In this document: positions 26,001 to 33,164 of the stretch, one piece after another
Layout of the letters: each line of letters starts with the position of its first letter
How positions within the stretch are numbered: the stretch's first letter is position 1
From: Streptomyces sp. NRRL S-340
GTDB lineage: Bacteria > Actinomycetota > Actinomycetes > Streptomycetales > Streptomycetaceae
Assembly: GCF_000720185.1 (NCBI RefSeq)
Contig: NZ_JOIY01000007.1
Span: 1 to 64,000 of the forward strand
Reading direction: 5' to 3'
DNA length: 64,000 nucleotides
The notes under the pieces: model-generated
Told to the model about the DNA's origin: nothing
The model's database searches: none
The model's input: the letters and a program-made list of their open reading frames with translations, nothing else
Made by a program: the position numbers and the translations under genes

Positions 26001-26735
26001 GTTCAGCCGGATCGTGCGCAGCCGCCCCGCGAACAGCCGGCGGCCGACCGCGCGCAGCTTGGCGGTCTCCTGCTCCTCCTGCCCGAAGCCCTTCACCACG
26101 CGCACGCCGCTGACCGCGCCGTCCACCACACCGGCGACGGCCGCCGCCTGGGCCTGCGCGTACCAGGTGGCGGGGTGCAGTCTGCTGCGGCTGCGCCTGG
26201 CGATCCAGCCGAGGGCGGGGGCGACGGCCAGGGCGACCAGGGTCAGCGGCAGCGACAGCCAGGCCATGATCACCAGGGAGATCACGAAGAGCAGGATGTT
26301 GCCGATGGTCATCGGCAGCATGAAGAGCAGGCCCTGGATGAGCTGGAGGTCGCTGGTGGCGCGGCCGATGACCTGCCCGGTGGACAGGTCGTCCTGGCGG
26401 CGGCCGTCCAGCTTCGTGATCGACCCGTACATCTCGGTGCGCAGGTCGTGCTGGACGTCGAGCGCGAGCCGGCCGCCGTAGTAGCGGCGGACGTAGGTGG
26501 CGGCGTACACGAGGAGCGCGGCGCCGATCAGGGCGCCCGCCCAGGGGGCCATGGCGCGGCTGTGGTCACCGATGACGTCGTCGATGATGACCTTGGTGAC
26601 CAGCGGGACGACGGCCATGACCGCCATCCCGGCGAGGGAGGAGCCGAGTGCGAGGACGACGTCCCTGGGATGGCGCCACGCGTACGAGGCGAGCCTGCGC
26701 ACCCACCCTCGTGTCTCCCCCGGTTGCGCTGCCAC
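23004..26735 (-). CDS. Giant ABC exporter with two full half-transporters fused
   Basis: Protein of 1243 residues with the order TMD1-NBD1-linker-TMD2-NBD2, both TMDs of the ABC_membrane type I exporter fold. NBD1: GSSGSGKST, LSGGQRQR, Walker B LLVLDDATSAVD, where the catalytic Glu is Asp. NBD2: GETGAGKST, signature LSAGQRQL, Walker B LLLDEATAALD with Glu. Thus the site built from NBD1 Walker motifs and the NBD2 signature is degenerate, as in asymmetric heterodimeric exporters. An acidic linker (about 590-660) joins the halves. Probably exports lipids or drugs. GTG 26735 is chosen for its GGGAGG ribosome binding site; a TTG at 26780 is possible. The substrate is unknown. Confidence 0.93.
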   Translation of the reverse strand: MAAQPGETRGWVRRLASYAWRHPRDVVLALGSSLAGMAVMAVVPLVTKVIIDDVIGDHSRAMAPWAGALIGAALLVYAATYVRRYYGGRLALDVQHDLRTEMYGSITKLDGRRQDDLSTGQVIGRATSDLQLIQGLLFMLPMTIGNILLFVISLVIMAWLSLPLTLVALAVAPALGWIARRSRSRLHPATWYAQAQAAAVAGVVDGAVSGVRVVKGFGQEEQETAKLRAVGRRLFAGRLRTIRLNAKFTPALQSVPALGQVAMLALGGWLAVKGHITLGTFVAFSTYLAQLVGPVRMLAVVLTVGQQARAGTERVLELIDTEPTLTEGTRELPADAPATVEFDDVSFGYTDGRPVLKGLSFEIRPGETLAVVGSSGSGKSTVSLLLPRFYDVTHGAVLIGGHDVRELTLDSLRAAIGLVPEDSFLFSDTVRANIAYGRPDATDEEITAAARAAQADRFIAELPDGYDTKVGEQGLTLSGGQRQRVALARAILTDPRLLVLDDATSAVDARVEHEIHEALGQVMRGRTTLLIAHRRSTLGLADRIAVLDGGRLADIGTHDELQERCALYRRLLTDPDELGGVSPGRALPAAPVEDTSVREELDAEFDAERGITPALWAGEREPRDAATAGMPATPELLAQVEALPPATDTPDVDEARAVRPEASYGLRRLLHGFGLPLLASLGLVAVDAGMGLLLPVLIRHGIDQGVTRMALGAVWTASLLGLLAVLVQWAAQTGETRMTGRTGERVLYTLRLKIFAQLQRLGLDYYERELTGRIMTRMTTDVDALSTFLQTGLVTAFVSVVTFFGIMVALLVIDVELALVVFATLPPLIVATFFFRRASVKAYQLARERVSVVNADLQESVAGLRIVQAFRREEDGGRRFTERSDSYRRARIRGQWLISVYFPFVQLLSSVAAASVLIAGAGRVEAATLTTGALVAYLLYIDLFFAPVQQLSQVFDGYQQATVSLGRIQELLQEPASTEPAAEPREVPALRGEIAFEDVSFAYGDEEEALTGIDLRIPAGQTVAFVGETGAGKSTLVKLVARFYDPTGGRVTVDGTDLRELDITAYRHRLGVVPQEAYLFPGTVRDAIAYGRPEATDAEVEAAARAVGAHEMIATLEGGYLHEVAERGRNLSAGQRQLIALARAELVDPDVLLLDEATAALDLATEAQVNQATDRLAGRRTTLMVAHRLTTAARADRVVVMDHGRVVEDGTHDELLALDGRYAGLWRTFIGAGEPEQPVSASR

Positions 26736-26887
26736 GTCGGTGCCTCCCTGACGGCCTGATCTTCCGGAAGGCACCAACAAGGGCGGCGGCGGATTTCATC
26801 CCTCCGCAACATTCGCCGGGCGCGGCGGGGATGCCCGGGAAGGGGACGGAGGGGTCGGGAGGCAGCCGAGGAGGACCCGGAGGGTCT

Positions 26888-26990
26888 GGAAAGGTCCCGG
26901 AAGGGGCTGGAAGGGGCCGGAAGGGGCCTGAAGGGGCCGGAAGGGGCCTGAAGGGGCCGGAAGGGGCCTGAAGGGCGGAAAAGGGGCGTA
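26888..26990. repeat. About ten copies of a 10-bp purine-rich unit
   Basis: Units alternate AAGGGGCCGG and AAGGGGCCTG, giving a strongly purine-biased + strand. It lies between the ABC exporter start and the phytase-like gene end; the remaining gap sequence shows no gene. Confidence 0.85.
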
Positions 26991-27007
26991 AGGCGGTCAG
27001 GAGGCGG

Positions 27008-28054
27008 TCAGACCCGGACCCGCAGGGAGTAGAAGCGGGTCGTCTGCGCCGGGTTCGCGTTGTCGTCGCTGACCAGGAGGACGCGCAGGCGGCCCCGGGT
27101 GTCGCGGCCGGTGACCGTCATGCCCTCGATGTTGTCCAGGAGCGGGTTGGGCTGCGGCTGCCTGGCGGTGGCGCCGAGCGTGGGGCAGGCGGCGATGTCC
27201 GTCAGGAGGGTCTTCCTGATCAGGCGGACGCCGGGCTGCCCGGTCAGCTTCTCGGTGCCGCCGGTGTCCGTGGCGCCGCGCGGATCGGCGAGGTAGAGGC
27301 GGACGGTGTTGCCCGCGCCGGCGGTGAAGCCGCGCTCCAGGACGAGCAGCCGGCCGTCGGGGACGGCCTGGACCTCCGGGACGCCGAGGCTCGCGTCGTC
27401 GGTGCGGTAGGCGTACTGCGCGGCGAGCCGGAAGGGTCCGTCGCCGGTGCGGCGCCAGGTCTGGAAGCGGACGGTGCGGGCGTCGTCGCCGCTGAGCGCG
27501 TACTCCATGGAGGCGAGCAGGGTGCGGCCGCCGGGCAGCAGGGTCAGGCCCTCGAAGGTCTGGTTGGCGGTGGCCCGGCCGGCGGGGGCCACGCGCAGCG
27601 CGGCGGGCACCGGCAGCCGGTCCAGGACGCGGCCGTCGCGGGAGTAACGGCGTACGGACGGCTCGGTCTCCGAGGTGACCAGGCGGGTGCCGTCCCGGTC
27701 GACGACCAGGCCCTCGGAGTCGAGCGGCGCGCCGCTCTCGTCGGCGAGCCGGACCACACTCGTCGGCTTCAGCGTGCGCCGGTCCAGGGTGAACAGCTCG
27801 GAGCGGTCGGAGAGCGCCGCCAGGTCGCCGTGCCGGTCGCGCGCGAGCGCGGAGAAGTTGCCGGCGTAGGAGCCCTGGTACGTCGTCTTGTCGAGCGCGT
27901 CGGTGAAACGGTCCAGGGAGACGGACGGGGAGCAGGCGTGGTCCCGGGCGGCGGGGGCGGTCGTGGCGGCGGCCGGACCGGCGGTCAGGCAGGTGGCCGC
28001 CGCCAGTGAGGCGGTGGCGGTCGCGAGTACGGTTCTCAGACGCATGACCGTCAC
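27008..28054 (-). CDS. Secreted esterase-like protein of the phytase-like family
   Basis: Protein of 348 residues with a Sec signal (RLRTVLATATASLAAATCL, cleavage near GPAAA). The mature part is the esterase-like/Phytase-like domain (PF13449 type): FSALARDRHGDLAALSDR, LDSEGLVVDRDGTRLVTSE, TFEGLTLLPGGRTLLASMEYAL, EVQAVPDGRLLVLERGF and DNIEGMTV are its beta-propeller-like repeats. The substrate is unknown and enzymatic activity is not established for most members. The GTG at 28054 has GGGAGA 6 bases upstream; ATG 28045 is an alternative. It lies 44 bases after the serine hydrolase gene, same strand. Confidence 0.82.
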   Translation of the reverse strand: MTVMRLRTVLATATASLAAATCLTAGPAAATTAPAARDHACSPSVSLDRFTDALDKTTYQGSYAGNFSALARDRHGDLAALSDRSELFTLDRRTLKPTSVVRLADESGAPLDSEGLVVDRDGTRLVTSETEPSVRRYSRDGRVLDRLPVPAALRVAPAGRATANQTFEGLTLLPGGRTLLASMEYALSGDDARTVRFQTWRRTGDGPFRLAAQYAYRTDDASLGVPEVQAVPDGRLLVLERGFTAGAGNTVRLYLADPRGATDTGGTEKLTGQPGVRLIRKTLLTDIAACPTLGATARQPQPNPLLDNIEGMTVTGRDTRGRLRVLLVSDDNANPAQTTRFYSLRVRV

Positions 28055-28098
28055 CGTAGGTCTCCCGGGTGACCGGCGGGAGACCGCGCCGTGAAGCG

Positions 28099-29025
28099 TC
28101 AGCCGGTCGGCGGCAGCGGGACGGTCGCCTCCGCGGGCCGGGGCGCGGGCTCCACGCGCTTGACCCACCGCGCGGTGGGGGCGAGGTCCTTGTGGACGGC
28201 CCGGGCGATGTTCTGGATGGTGGTGACGCCGTAGTCCATGGTGCTGTTGTCCTGGGTCAGCACCGTGATGGTGTAGTCGTGGCCGCCGCCGTTGAAGGTG
28301 CCGACGCTGTGCACCCGCCAGCCGTGGGTGGCGCGCTGCAGCCAGCCGTTCTTGACGTGCCAGGCGACGTTGGAGGGCGCGCCGGCGGGGGTGCCCCAGC
28401 GCTGGGAGGACACGACCTGGCCCATCAGCTTGAGGATGTAGGCGCGGGAGTTGTCGCTCAGGACGGAGTTCTTCCCCGTGACGAGGGCGAGCAGCTTCTG
28501 CTCGTCGCGCACGGTGATCTGGGTCAGGCCCCAGTAGCCGTCGGCGCCCGGCTTGGTCTGGGTCATGCCGGCGGCGCTCAGGAAGCCCTTGACCTTGCTC
28601 ACGCCGAGCTGCTTCCACAGGGCGGACGTCGAGTCGTTGTCCGACTGGGTGATCATCGCCTTGGCGAGGGAGGCCTCGCGGTCGGTGAGCTTGCGGTTCG
28701 TCTTCTTGGCGTCCCACAGCAGGGTGGCGAGGACGGTCACCTTGACCACGCTCGCGGAGTCGTAGGCGCTCGACTCCCGGAAGGTGCAGGTGGTGTCGGT
28801 GCCGCGGTCGCGCACGCCGACGGCGATGGAGCCCTTGCGGCCGGCCATGGCGGCGGTGATGTCCTTCTGCAGCTTGGCGGCCAGGCCCGCCCTGCCGGAG
28901 GTGCAGCTGACCTTCGGTGCGGCGGCCGCCGCGGGCGTGGCGGCGGCCACGCAGGGAACGAGCATCCCGGCGCCCGCGCCGATCGCCGCGAGCACCCTGA
29001 CGCGTCGTGATATCCAGTGAGTCAT
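28099..29025 (-). CDS. Exported class A beta-lactamase-like serine hydrolase
   Basis: Protein of 308 residues with an N-terminal signal (RRVRVLAAIGAGAGMLVP, Ala-rich cleavage region). It has the three motifs of the serine beta-lactamase/PBP fold: SxxK (SVVK within SAYDSASVVKVTVL), SDN (TQSDNDSTSALW) and a K-N-G version of KTG (HVKNGWLQ). The omega-loop Glu of true class A enzymes is not obvious, so beta-lactam hydrolysis is uncertain; a peptidoglycan-related role is equally possible. ATG at 29025 is chosen because the signal peptide starts there; the longer frame upstream is not coding-like. Confidence 0.85.
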   Translation of the reverse strand: MTHWISRRVRVLAAIGAGAGMLVPCVAAATPAAAAAPKVSCTSGRAGLAAKLQKDITAAMAGRKGSIAVGVRDRGTDTTCTFRESSAYDSASVVKVTVLATLLWDAKKTNRKLTDREASLAKAMITQSDNDSTSALWKQLGVSKVKGFLSAAGMTQTKPGADGYWGLTQITVRDEQKLLALVTGKNSVLSDNSRAYILKLMGQVVSSQRWGTPAGAPSNVAWHVKNGWLQRATHGWRVHSVGTFNGGGHDYTITVLTQDNSTMDYGVTTIQNIARAVHKDLAPTARWVKRVEPAPRPAEATVPLPPTG

Positions 29026-29147
29026 ACCCAGTGGACGCGCGGATTCACGGGAATGGTTGTACGAACGCGGCAACTTCCGCACGGGTGACCGGATCACGCC
29101 CCTCACCGGCGCCGGGTGAGCGTCACCGCGATGGGTAGGAAGAGCGC

Positions 29148-29519
29148 GTGGCAGAACAGAAGCCGAACGAGCACCACTTGTCCGGACGCCTGCTCGCGGC
29201 GCTGTGGACGATACGCCTGCTGGCCGGCAAGGCGGGGCCGGCCCCGCGGCGGGAGGACCTCGTGGTGAAGCAGAGGCCGCTGCACTTCCTGGACAAGGAG
29301 CTGGCCTCGCTGTCGGTTCACGTCCTGGCGGCCAAGTGCCGCGGGGGCGGCCACTGGGACGCGGCCGCGGAGGTCTTCCGGGAGGTACCGGACCTCCTGC
29401 CGCCCCAGCGTGTCCTGGCCGACAACATGAGCCCCGCCGAACAGCGCGCCTTCGCGGCCGGCTACGCCGAACAGCGCGCCGCGTACGCGGAGAAGTACGG
29501 GCGGCTCGTGGAGGGGTGA
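29148..29519 (+). CDS. Small conserved-looking protein of unknown function
   Basis: Protein of 123 residues, soluble and mostly helical in look, rich in Ala, Arg and Glu (LSGRLLAALWTIRLLAGKAG, LASLSVHVLAAKCRGGGHWD, AFAAGYAEQRAAYAEKYGRL). No known domain recognised. The GTG at 29148 has AGGAAG 6 bases upstream. Codon use is that of the host. It sits on the left edge of the low-GC HEPN/ATPase module, but its composition argues that it is part of the resident chromosome. Confidence 0.75.
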   Translation: MAEQKPNEHHLSGRLLAALWTIRLLAGKAGPAPRREDLVVKQRPLHFLDKELASLSVHVLAAKCRGGGHWDAAAEVFREVPDLLPPQRVLADNMSPAEQRAFAAGYAEQRAAYAEKYGRLVEG

Positions 29520-29617
29520 GGGGGCACACCGCCGACGCGTCGCCGACTCAGCGCGGCTCAGCAATTGTTGGTGGCATCCCGATGGATCGCCCCGGCAAGT
29601 CCTGCGAAGATATTCCC

Positions 29618-30046
29618 ATGGTGCTTCAGGTGGGGGCCAAGGCGCTCAAGAGGAGACGAGACGAACTCAAGGTCTCGGCTGAGTCGGTGGAAGCGCATGG
29701 CAAGGGCGAGGACGCGGCCACCGTGGGTCTCCTACTGTTCTACGCCGCCGAGTGCGGCCTGAAGGAGCGACTCCTGATCCGCAGAGGACTTCGGGACACA
29801 TCGGCGCTGGAGCCCACTCACGACCTCCGCAAGCTCGCCAAGGAACTAAGGCTCCCCCGCGCTCTGGACGACGTCCTCAGCATGCTTCGGAGCTGTCGAC
29901 TGCACGCGCCTGCGGGCGCGTCCGTCGCCTTGGCGGAGCTGCACCAGGCATGGCGTTATGGTGCAAAGCTTGACGGAACAGATGAAATAGCAGCGAAGGA
30001 AGCCCTCCGGGCTTTGATCAAGTGGTGCGAGCGGGACCGAGGCTAG
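29618..30046 (+). CDS. HEPN-like small protein, first gene of the HEPN/KGGVGR-ATPase module
   Basis: Protein of 142 residues. The layout fits the HEPN fold (PF05168-like): a helix with FYAAECGLKERLLIRRG, then PTHDLRKLAKELRLP (His 68, Asp 69), then RSCRLH, which is an R-x4-H motif (Arg 91, His 96) of the type used by HEPN ribonucleases, then LHQAWRYGAKLD. It could therefore cut RNA. Starts at ATG 29618 with GCGAAGA upstream; ATG 29582 would add 12 residues. The next gene begins 14 bases after its stop, so the two are one operon. GC is lower than in the flanks. The HEPN call is by pattern only. Confidence 0.65.
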   Translation: MVLQVGAKALKRRRDELKVSAESVEAHGKGEDAATVGLLLFYAAECGLKERLLIRRGLRDTSALEPTHDLRKLAKELRLPRALDDVLSMLRSCRLHAPAGASVALAELHQAWRYGAKLDGTDEIAAKEALRALIKWCERDRG

Positions 30047-30060
30047 GAGACGACGAGGCC

Positions 30061-32805
30061 GTGGCCGGATTGACGGATCTGGAAGGGCTGACGCCCCCGG
30101 AGCACCTGTTCACCTGGGTGGACGTAGACGATCACCTTGCGTCTCTCGCCGCTGCCGGCTGCTGGCCAGACTGGCTCCGTGCAGCGGACGGCTGGTGGGA
30201 CGGCCTGGAACTGGTGGTCTCCGGTGGTACGGAAGCCGAGGCGGCGAAACACTGGTTGGACGAGGTTTTCGGAACAGGGTCGACGGAATGGCGTGACGGC
30301 GTCCTCATGCTCCGACTCGACGACCCGCGGAGGCCCGACTTCACCGGTATCCCCGTCGTTCTCAGTTCGGAACCGGACCACGCGGACCAGCCGCGCCGTC
30401 TGCCTCTGCTCCGTGAGAAGCACATCACGCCGCAGTTGGCGCACGCGCTGGAGCGACCCGCGACAGAGCGTTTCCCCGGTGACGTGCAGATCCTGGCTTT
30501 CCACTCATTCAAAGGCGGAGTGGGGCGGACGGTGCATGCGGTCGCCATGGCCGACACGATCGCCCGCAGAGGTGGCAGTGTCCTCTTGGTCGACTCGGAC
30601 TTGGAGGCACCCGGAATCACCTGGATGCACAGGGCCCAAGGGGGCCAGCTTGACTTCTCGTACGAGGACCTACTTGCCCTCTTGCAAGGGTCCGAGGACG
30701 GTGGCTGGTCCCCGGCCGTCGACATCGCGGCCGCCTACCTGCCTAATCAGCAGGTAGGACGGTTCGTGAGCGGGGGGCGGGTGACCGTGGTACCCACCAG
30801 CAGAAGGCAGCAGCTTGGACCGCCACGCATCGAGCCGGCGGATCTGCTGACGCCCGGGCGCTCTCCGTACTTCCTGACCGAGGCCCTGGCCGCGCTCGCC
30901 GTCCGAACCGGTGCGGACACCGTCGTCGTGGATCTGCGTGCCGGGGCCTCCGAGCTGTCAGCTCCCGTTCTGCTCGACCCACGGGTGCAGCGAGTCTTCG
31001 TCACCACGCTCAGCCACCAGTCCCTCGAAGGAACCAAGACTCTGCTGAAGCAACTGGGCCGCCGCGCACCGGCCCTCCGGGGCACGGACCCCGCCAGTTC
31101 CGTAATCATCACGCAATACCGGCAGGACGTGCACGAGGCGCAGGCGGAACAGGCACGAGCAGAGTTGAGCAGTGCATTGCTTTCATCCTTGAGGCCCCCG
31201 AATGACACCGCAGAGACCGATCCCGACGACACAGGTGAAGTGGATGCCGATGTCCTCTCCCAGCCTCTGCTGAGCCCGTTCCGAGAGGAATTGTTGGCGC
31301 TCCCCTCCTCCTGGGACGCGGTGTTGCGAGTACTGGAAAGCTGCAAAGTATCCGAGGTCCTGGACTCGATCGTACCCGCCCCGGCCTCTCCCTCTTTGCC
31401 GAATCCGGAGCAGAAGGAACAACACGTCGACTACTCGACGCTTCGCAAGCGCCTCATGGACACCGCACAACCGCTCATTTACGCCGAGCTGAAAGGCATG
31501 TCGTCAGCCAGCGGATTCCTCGCTACAGATCCCCTGCGCAGGCTGCTGGGTGACCACCGCACCGAACCGCCGCTGGCTCTTGTGGTCGGCGCCAAAGGTG
31601 CAGGCAAGACGTTCATGTACGCGAAAGCTTGTGCTGCGAGAACCTGGAATGTGTTCGCCGAGCAGTCCGGCGTCAAAGACGTACGACTGGCTCTGCCCGT
31701 GGTCCCAGTCCTGGAGTCGGACAACCTCGAGAACGAAGACCTGACGACACAGGACCTCAGAGACGCGTTCGCCGCTGCACACAGCGAGGCAGCAGGAGAG
31801 GCCGGAACTTCCCAGGCCATCAAGGACCGGCTGAGGAGAGGTCTGTCCGAACTCGACGCGGGAGACGAGATCGGATGGCGGCACCTGTGGCTGGAATGCC
31901 TGGCGGTCGCTGCTGGGGCGCCGCTGACGGAGGGCCGTGACGCGGAAACCGCCCTCACGGAACTCAGCAAGCGAACACGAGCGGTGTTCGTCATGGATGG
32001 ACTCGAAGACTTGCTGCAGTCTCTGGACAATGAGTCCAAGCGCACTGCGCTGCGTGTGCTTCTCATCGACGTCCTCGCCTGGTTGCGCTCCCTGCGAGGA
32101 CGTCCTCTCGGTCTCGTCGTCTTCGTACGCCGAGACCTTGTGAAGCGAGCGGTTCGGCAGAACAGCGAGCAACTACTTGCACGCTACGAGCCTTACGCAC
32201 TGCGCTGGAACAAGGAAGAGGCTCTGCGGTTGGCTCTGTGGGTCACCGCACACGCCGATGCATTGCCGACGGCGATGGCCGAGTCCGAGATCGCCGAGCT
32301 TTCCTACGACGCGCTGGTCGATGCCCTCATTCCTGTCTGGGGCTGGAAGATGGGTACAGAAAGGTCTAAAGAAGCGCGCTCACACCTCTGGGTGCCAGCA
32401 GCCCTCGGGGACTTCAAGGATCAGGTGCAAGCCCGGGATGTCGTGGTCTTCCTTGCTGAGGCAGCACGCCAGTCGATTCCTCAGACGTCCTGGGAGGACC
32501 GTGTGCTGGTACCAGGTGCCATGCGGAAGGCTCTACTTGAGTGCAGCATGATCAAAATCAGTGCCATCCAGGACGAAAGCCAGGAGATCGGTGATTTGCT
32601 CAGCCGCCTTCAGCAGGTACGAGAACCCGTGACCGTACCCTTTTCACTGGCTGAGGTGGGGCTGGATGTGACCGAGGCCGACTTTCTTGTCGAGTCGGGT
32701 GTTTTTGCACGGGGCAACGATGGCCGGTACTGGGTAGCAGAGATCTACCGCCACGGTCTGGGTTTCGGCAGCGAACGGCGGGCGAAGGTACTCTGGCGCA
32801 GGTGA
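30061..32805 (+). CDS. Large protein with KGGVGRT ParA/MinD-like ATPase plus second P-loop NTPase
   Basis: Protein of 914 residues in three parts. Residues 1-145: N-terminal region without a known domain. About 146-400: SIMIBI-type ATPase with the deviant P-loop SFKGGVGRT (151-157), LLVDSDLEAPGITW (Asp 178/180) and VVVDLRAGASELSAPVLLD. About 465-914: a second NTPase, GAKGAGKT (510-517), Walker B VFVMDGLED (Asp 646) and VVFVRRDLVKRAV, followed by YALRWNKEEALRLALWV, a STAND/AAA-like layout. KGGVGR-variant ATPases are, from memory, found in bacterial conflict loci. GTG 30061 is chosen because AGGAG lies 11 bases upstream; GTG 30022 lacks one. It shares low GC with the HEPN gene and probably senses a trigger for it. 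Confidence 0.8.
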   Translation: MAGLTDLEGLTPPEHLFTWVDVDDHLASLAAAGCWPDWLRAADGWWDGLELVVSGGTEAEAAKHWLDEVFGTGSTEWRDGVLMLRLDDPRRPDFTGIPVVLSSEPDHADQPRRLPLLREKHITPQLAHALERPATERFPGDVQILAFHSFKGGVGRTVHAVAMADTIARRGGSVLLVDSDLEAPGITWMHRAQGGQLDFSYEDLLALLQGSEDGGWSPAVDIAAAYLPNQQVGRFVSGGRVTVVPTSRRQQLGPPRIEPADLLTPGRSPYFLTEALAALAVRTGADTVVVDLRAGASELSAPVLLDPRVQRVFVTTLSHQSLEGTKTLLKQLGRRAPALRGTDPASSVIITQYRQDVHEAQAEQARAELSSALLSSLRPPNDTAETDPDDTGEVDADVLSQPLLSPFREELLALPSSWDAVLRVLESCKVSEVLDSIVPAPASPSLPNPEQKEQHVDYSTLRKRLMDTAQPLIYAELKGMSSASGFLATDPLRRLLGDHRTEPPLALVVGAKGAGKTFMYAKACAARTWNVFAEQSGVKDVRLALPVVPVLESDNLENEDLTTQDLRDAFAAAHSEAAGEAGTSQAIKDRLRRGLSELDAGDEIGWRHLWLECLAVAAGAPLTEGRDAETALTELSKRTRAVFVMDGLEDLLQSLDNESKRTALRVLLIDVLAWLRSLRGRPLGLVVFVRRDLVKRAVRQNSEQLLARYEPYALRWNKEEALRLALWVTAHADALPTAMAESEIAELSYDALVDALIPVWGWKMGTERSKEARSHLWVPAALGDFKDQVQARDVVVFLAEAARQSIPQTSWEDRVLVPGAMRKALLECSMIKISAIQDESQEIGDLLSRLQQVREPVTVPFSLAEVGLDVTEADFLVESGVFARGNDGRYWVAEIYRHGLGFGSERRAKVLWRR

Positions 32806-33084
32806 GGTGGGCGCGAAGCCGGACCAGCGCGCTGGGGCCTCGGATCCGCGCGGTGCAGTAACCACATCGGCCAGTGCCTCACTCATCCAGGTGAATATGG
32901 AGTGAAGCTGCTCGGACGTCATCCGCTGCTCAATGGGAAGACCGGCCGCGTGCACGACGAAACCCTCGGCTCGCTCCACGTACCCGGCCTCGACCGTGGC
33001 GGCGATCCTGGAGACGGAACCGGTACCGGCGACGAACAGGCAGCGAGGCCGCCCTCGGGCGGCGTGCGGGACAGTCCACGTCAT
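32644..33084 (-). CDS. Possible small gene overlapping the ATPase gene end
   Basis: ATG 33084 is preceded by AAGGTGG with good spacing, and the first 75 or so residues look protein-like (LFVAGTGSVSRIAATVEAGY, FTWMSEALADVV). The frame then runs 162 bases antisense into the ATPase gene, where the translation loses coding character. It may be a resident gene cut short by insertion of the module, a small gene whose true product is about 146 residues, or chance. No domain recognised. The remaining 359-base gap (32806-33164) shows nothing else. Confidence 0.35.
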   Translation of the reverse strand: MTWTVPHAARGRPRCLFVAGTGSVSRIAATVEAGYVERAEGFVVHAAGLPIEQRMTSEQLHSIFTWMSEALADVVTAPRGSEAPARWSGFAPTSPAPEYLRPPFAAETQTVAVDLCYPVPAIVAPCKNTRLDKKVGLGHIQPHLSQ

Positions 33085-33164
33085 CGAGCCACCTTCACAC
33101 CATGGGTCGCACTGAGCCTGCCCCGGCACGGAAGCCAAAGGGTAGGCCCACTCCTGCCTCGCCC

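Noticed and set aside
23004..26759. Very long open frames opposite the ABC exporter and other genes
   Set aside because: They are antisense frames kept open by high GC; their translations lack motifs and are skewed to Arg, Gly and Pro, while the gene on the other strand has complete family motifs.
28099..29025. A true beta-lactamase resistance gene
   Set aside because: SxxK and SDN are present but KTG is KNG and the omega-loop Glu is not clear; it is better called a beta-lactamase-like serine hydrolase.
29148..29519. Third component of the HEPN/ATPase module
   Set aside because: Its composition is that of the host, a gap of about 100 bases with a composition change separates it from the HEPN gene, and I recall similar small genes at this position in streptomycetes without the module.
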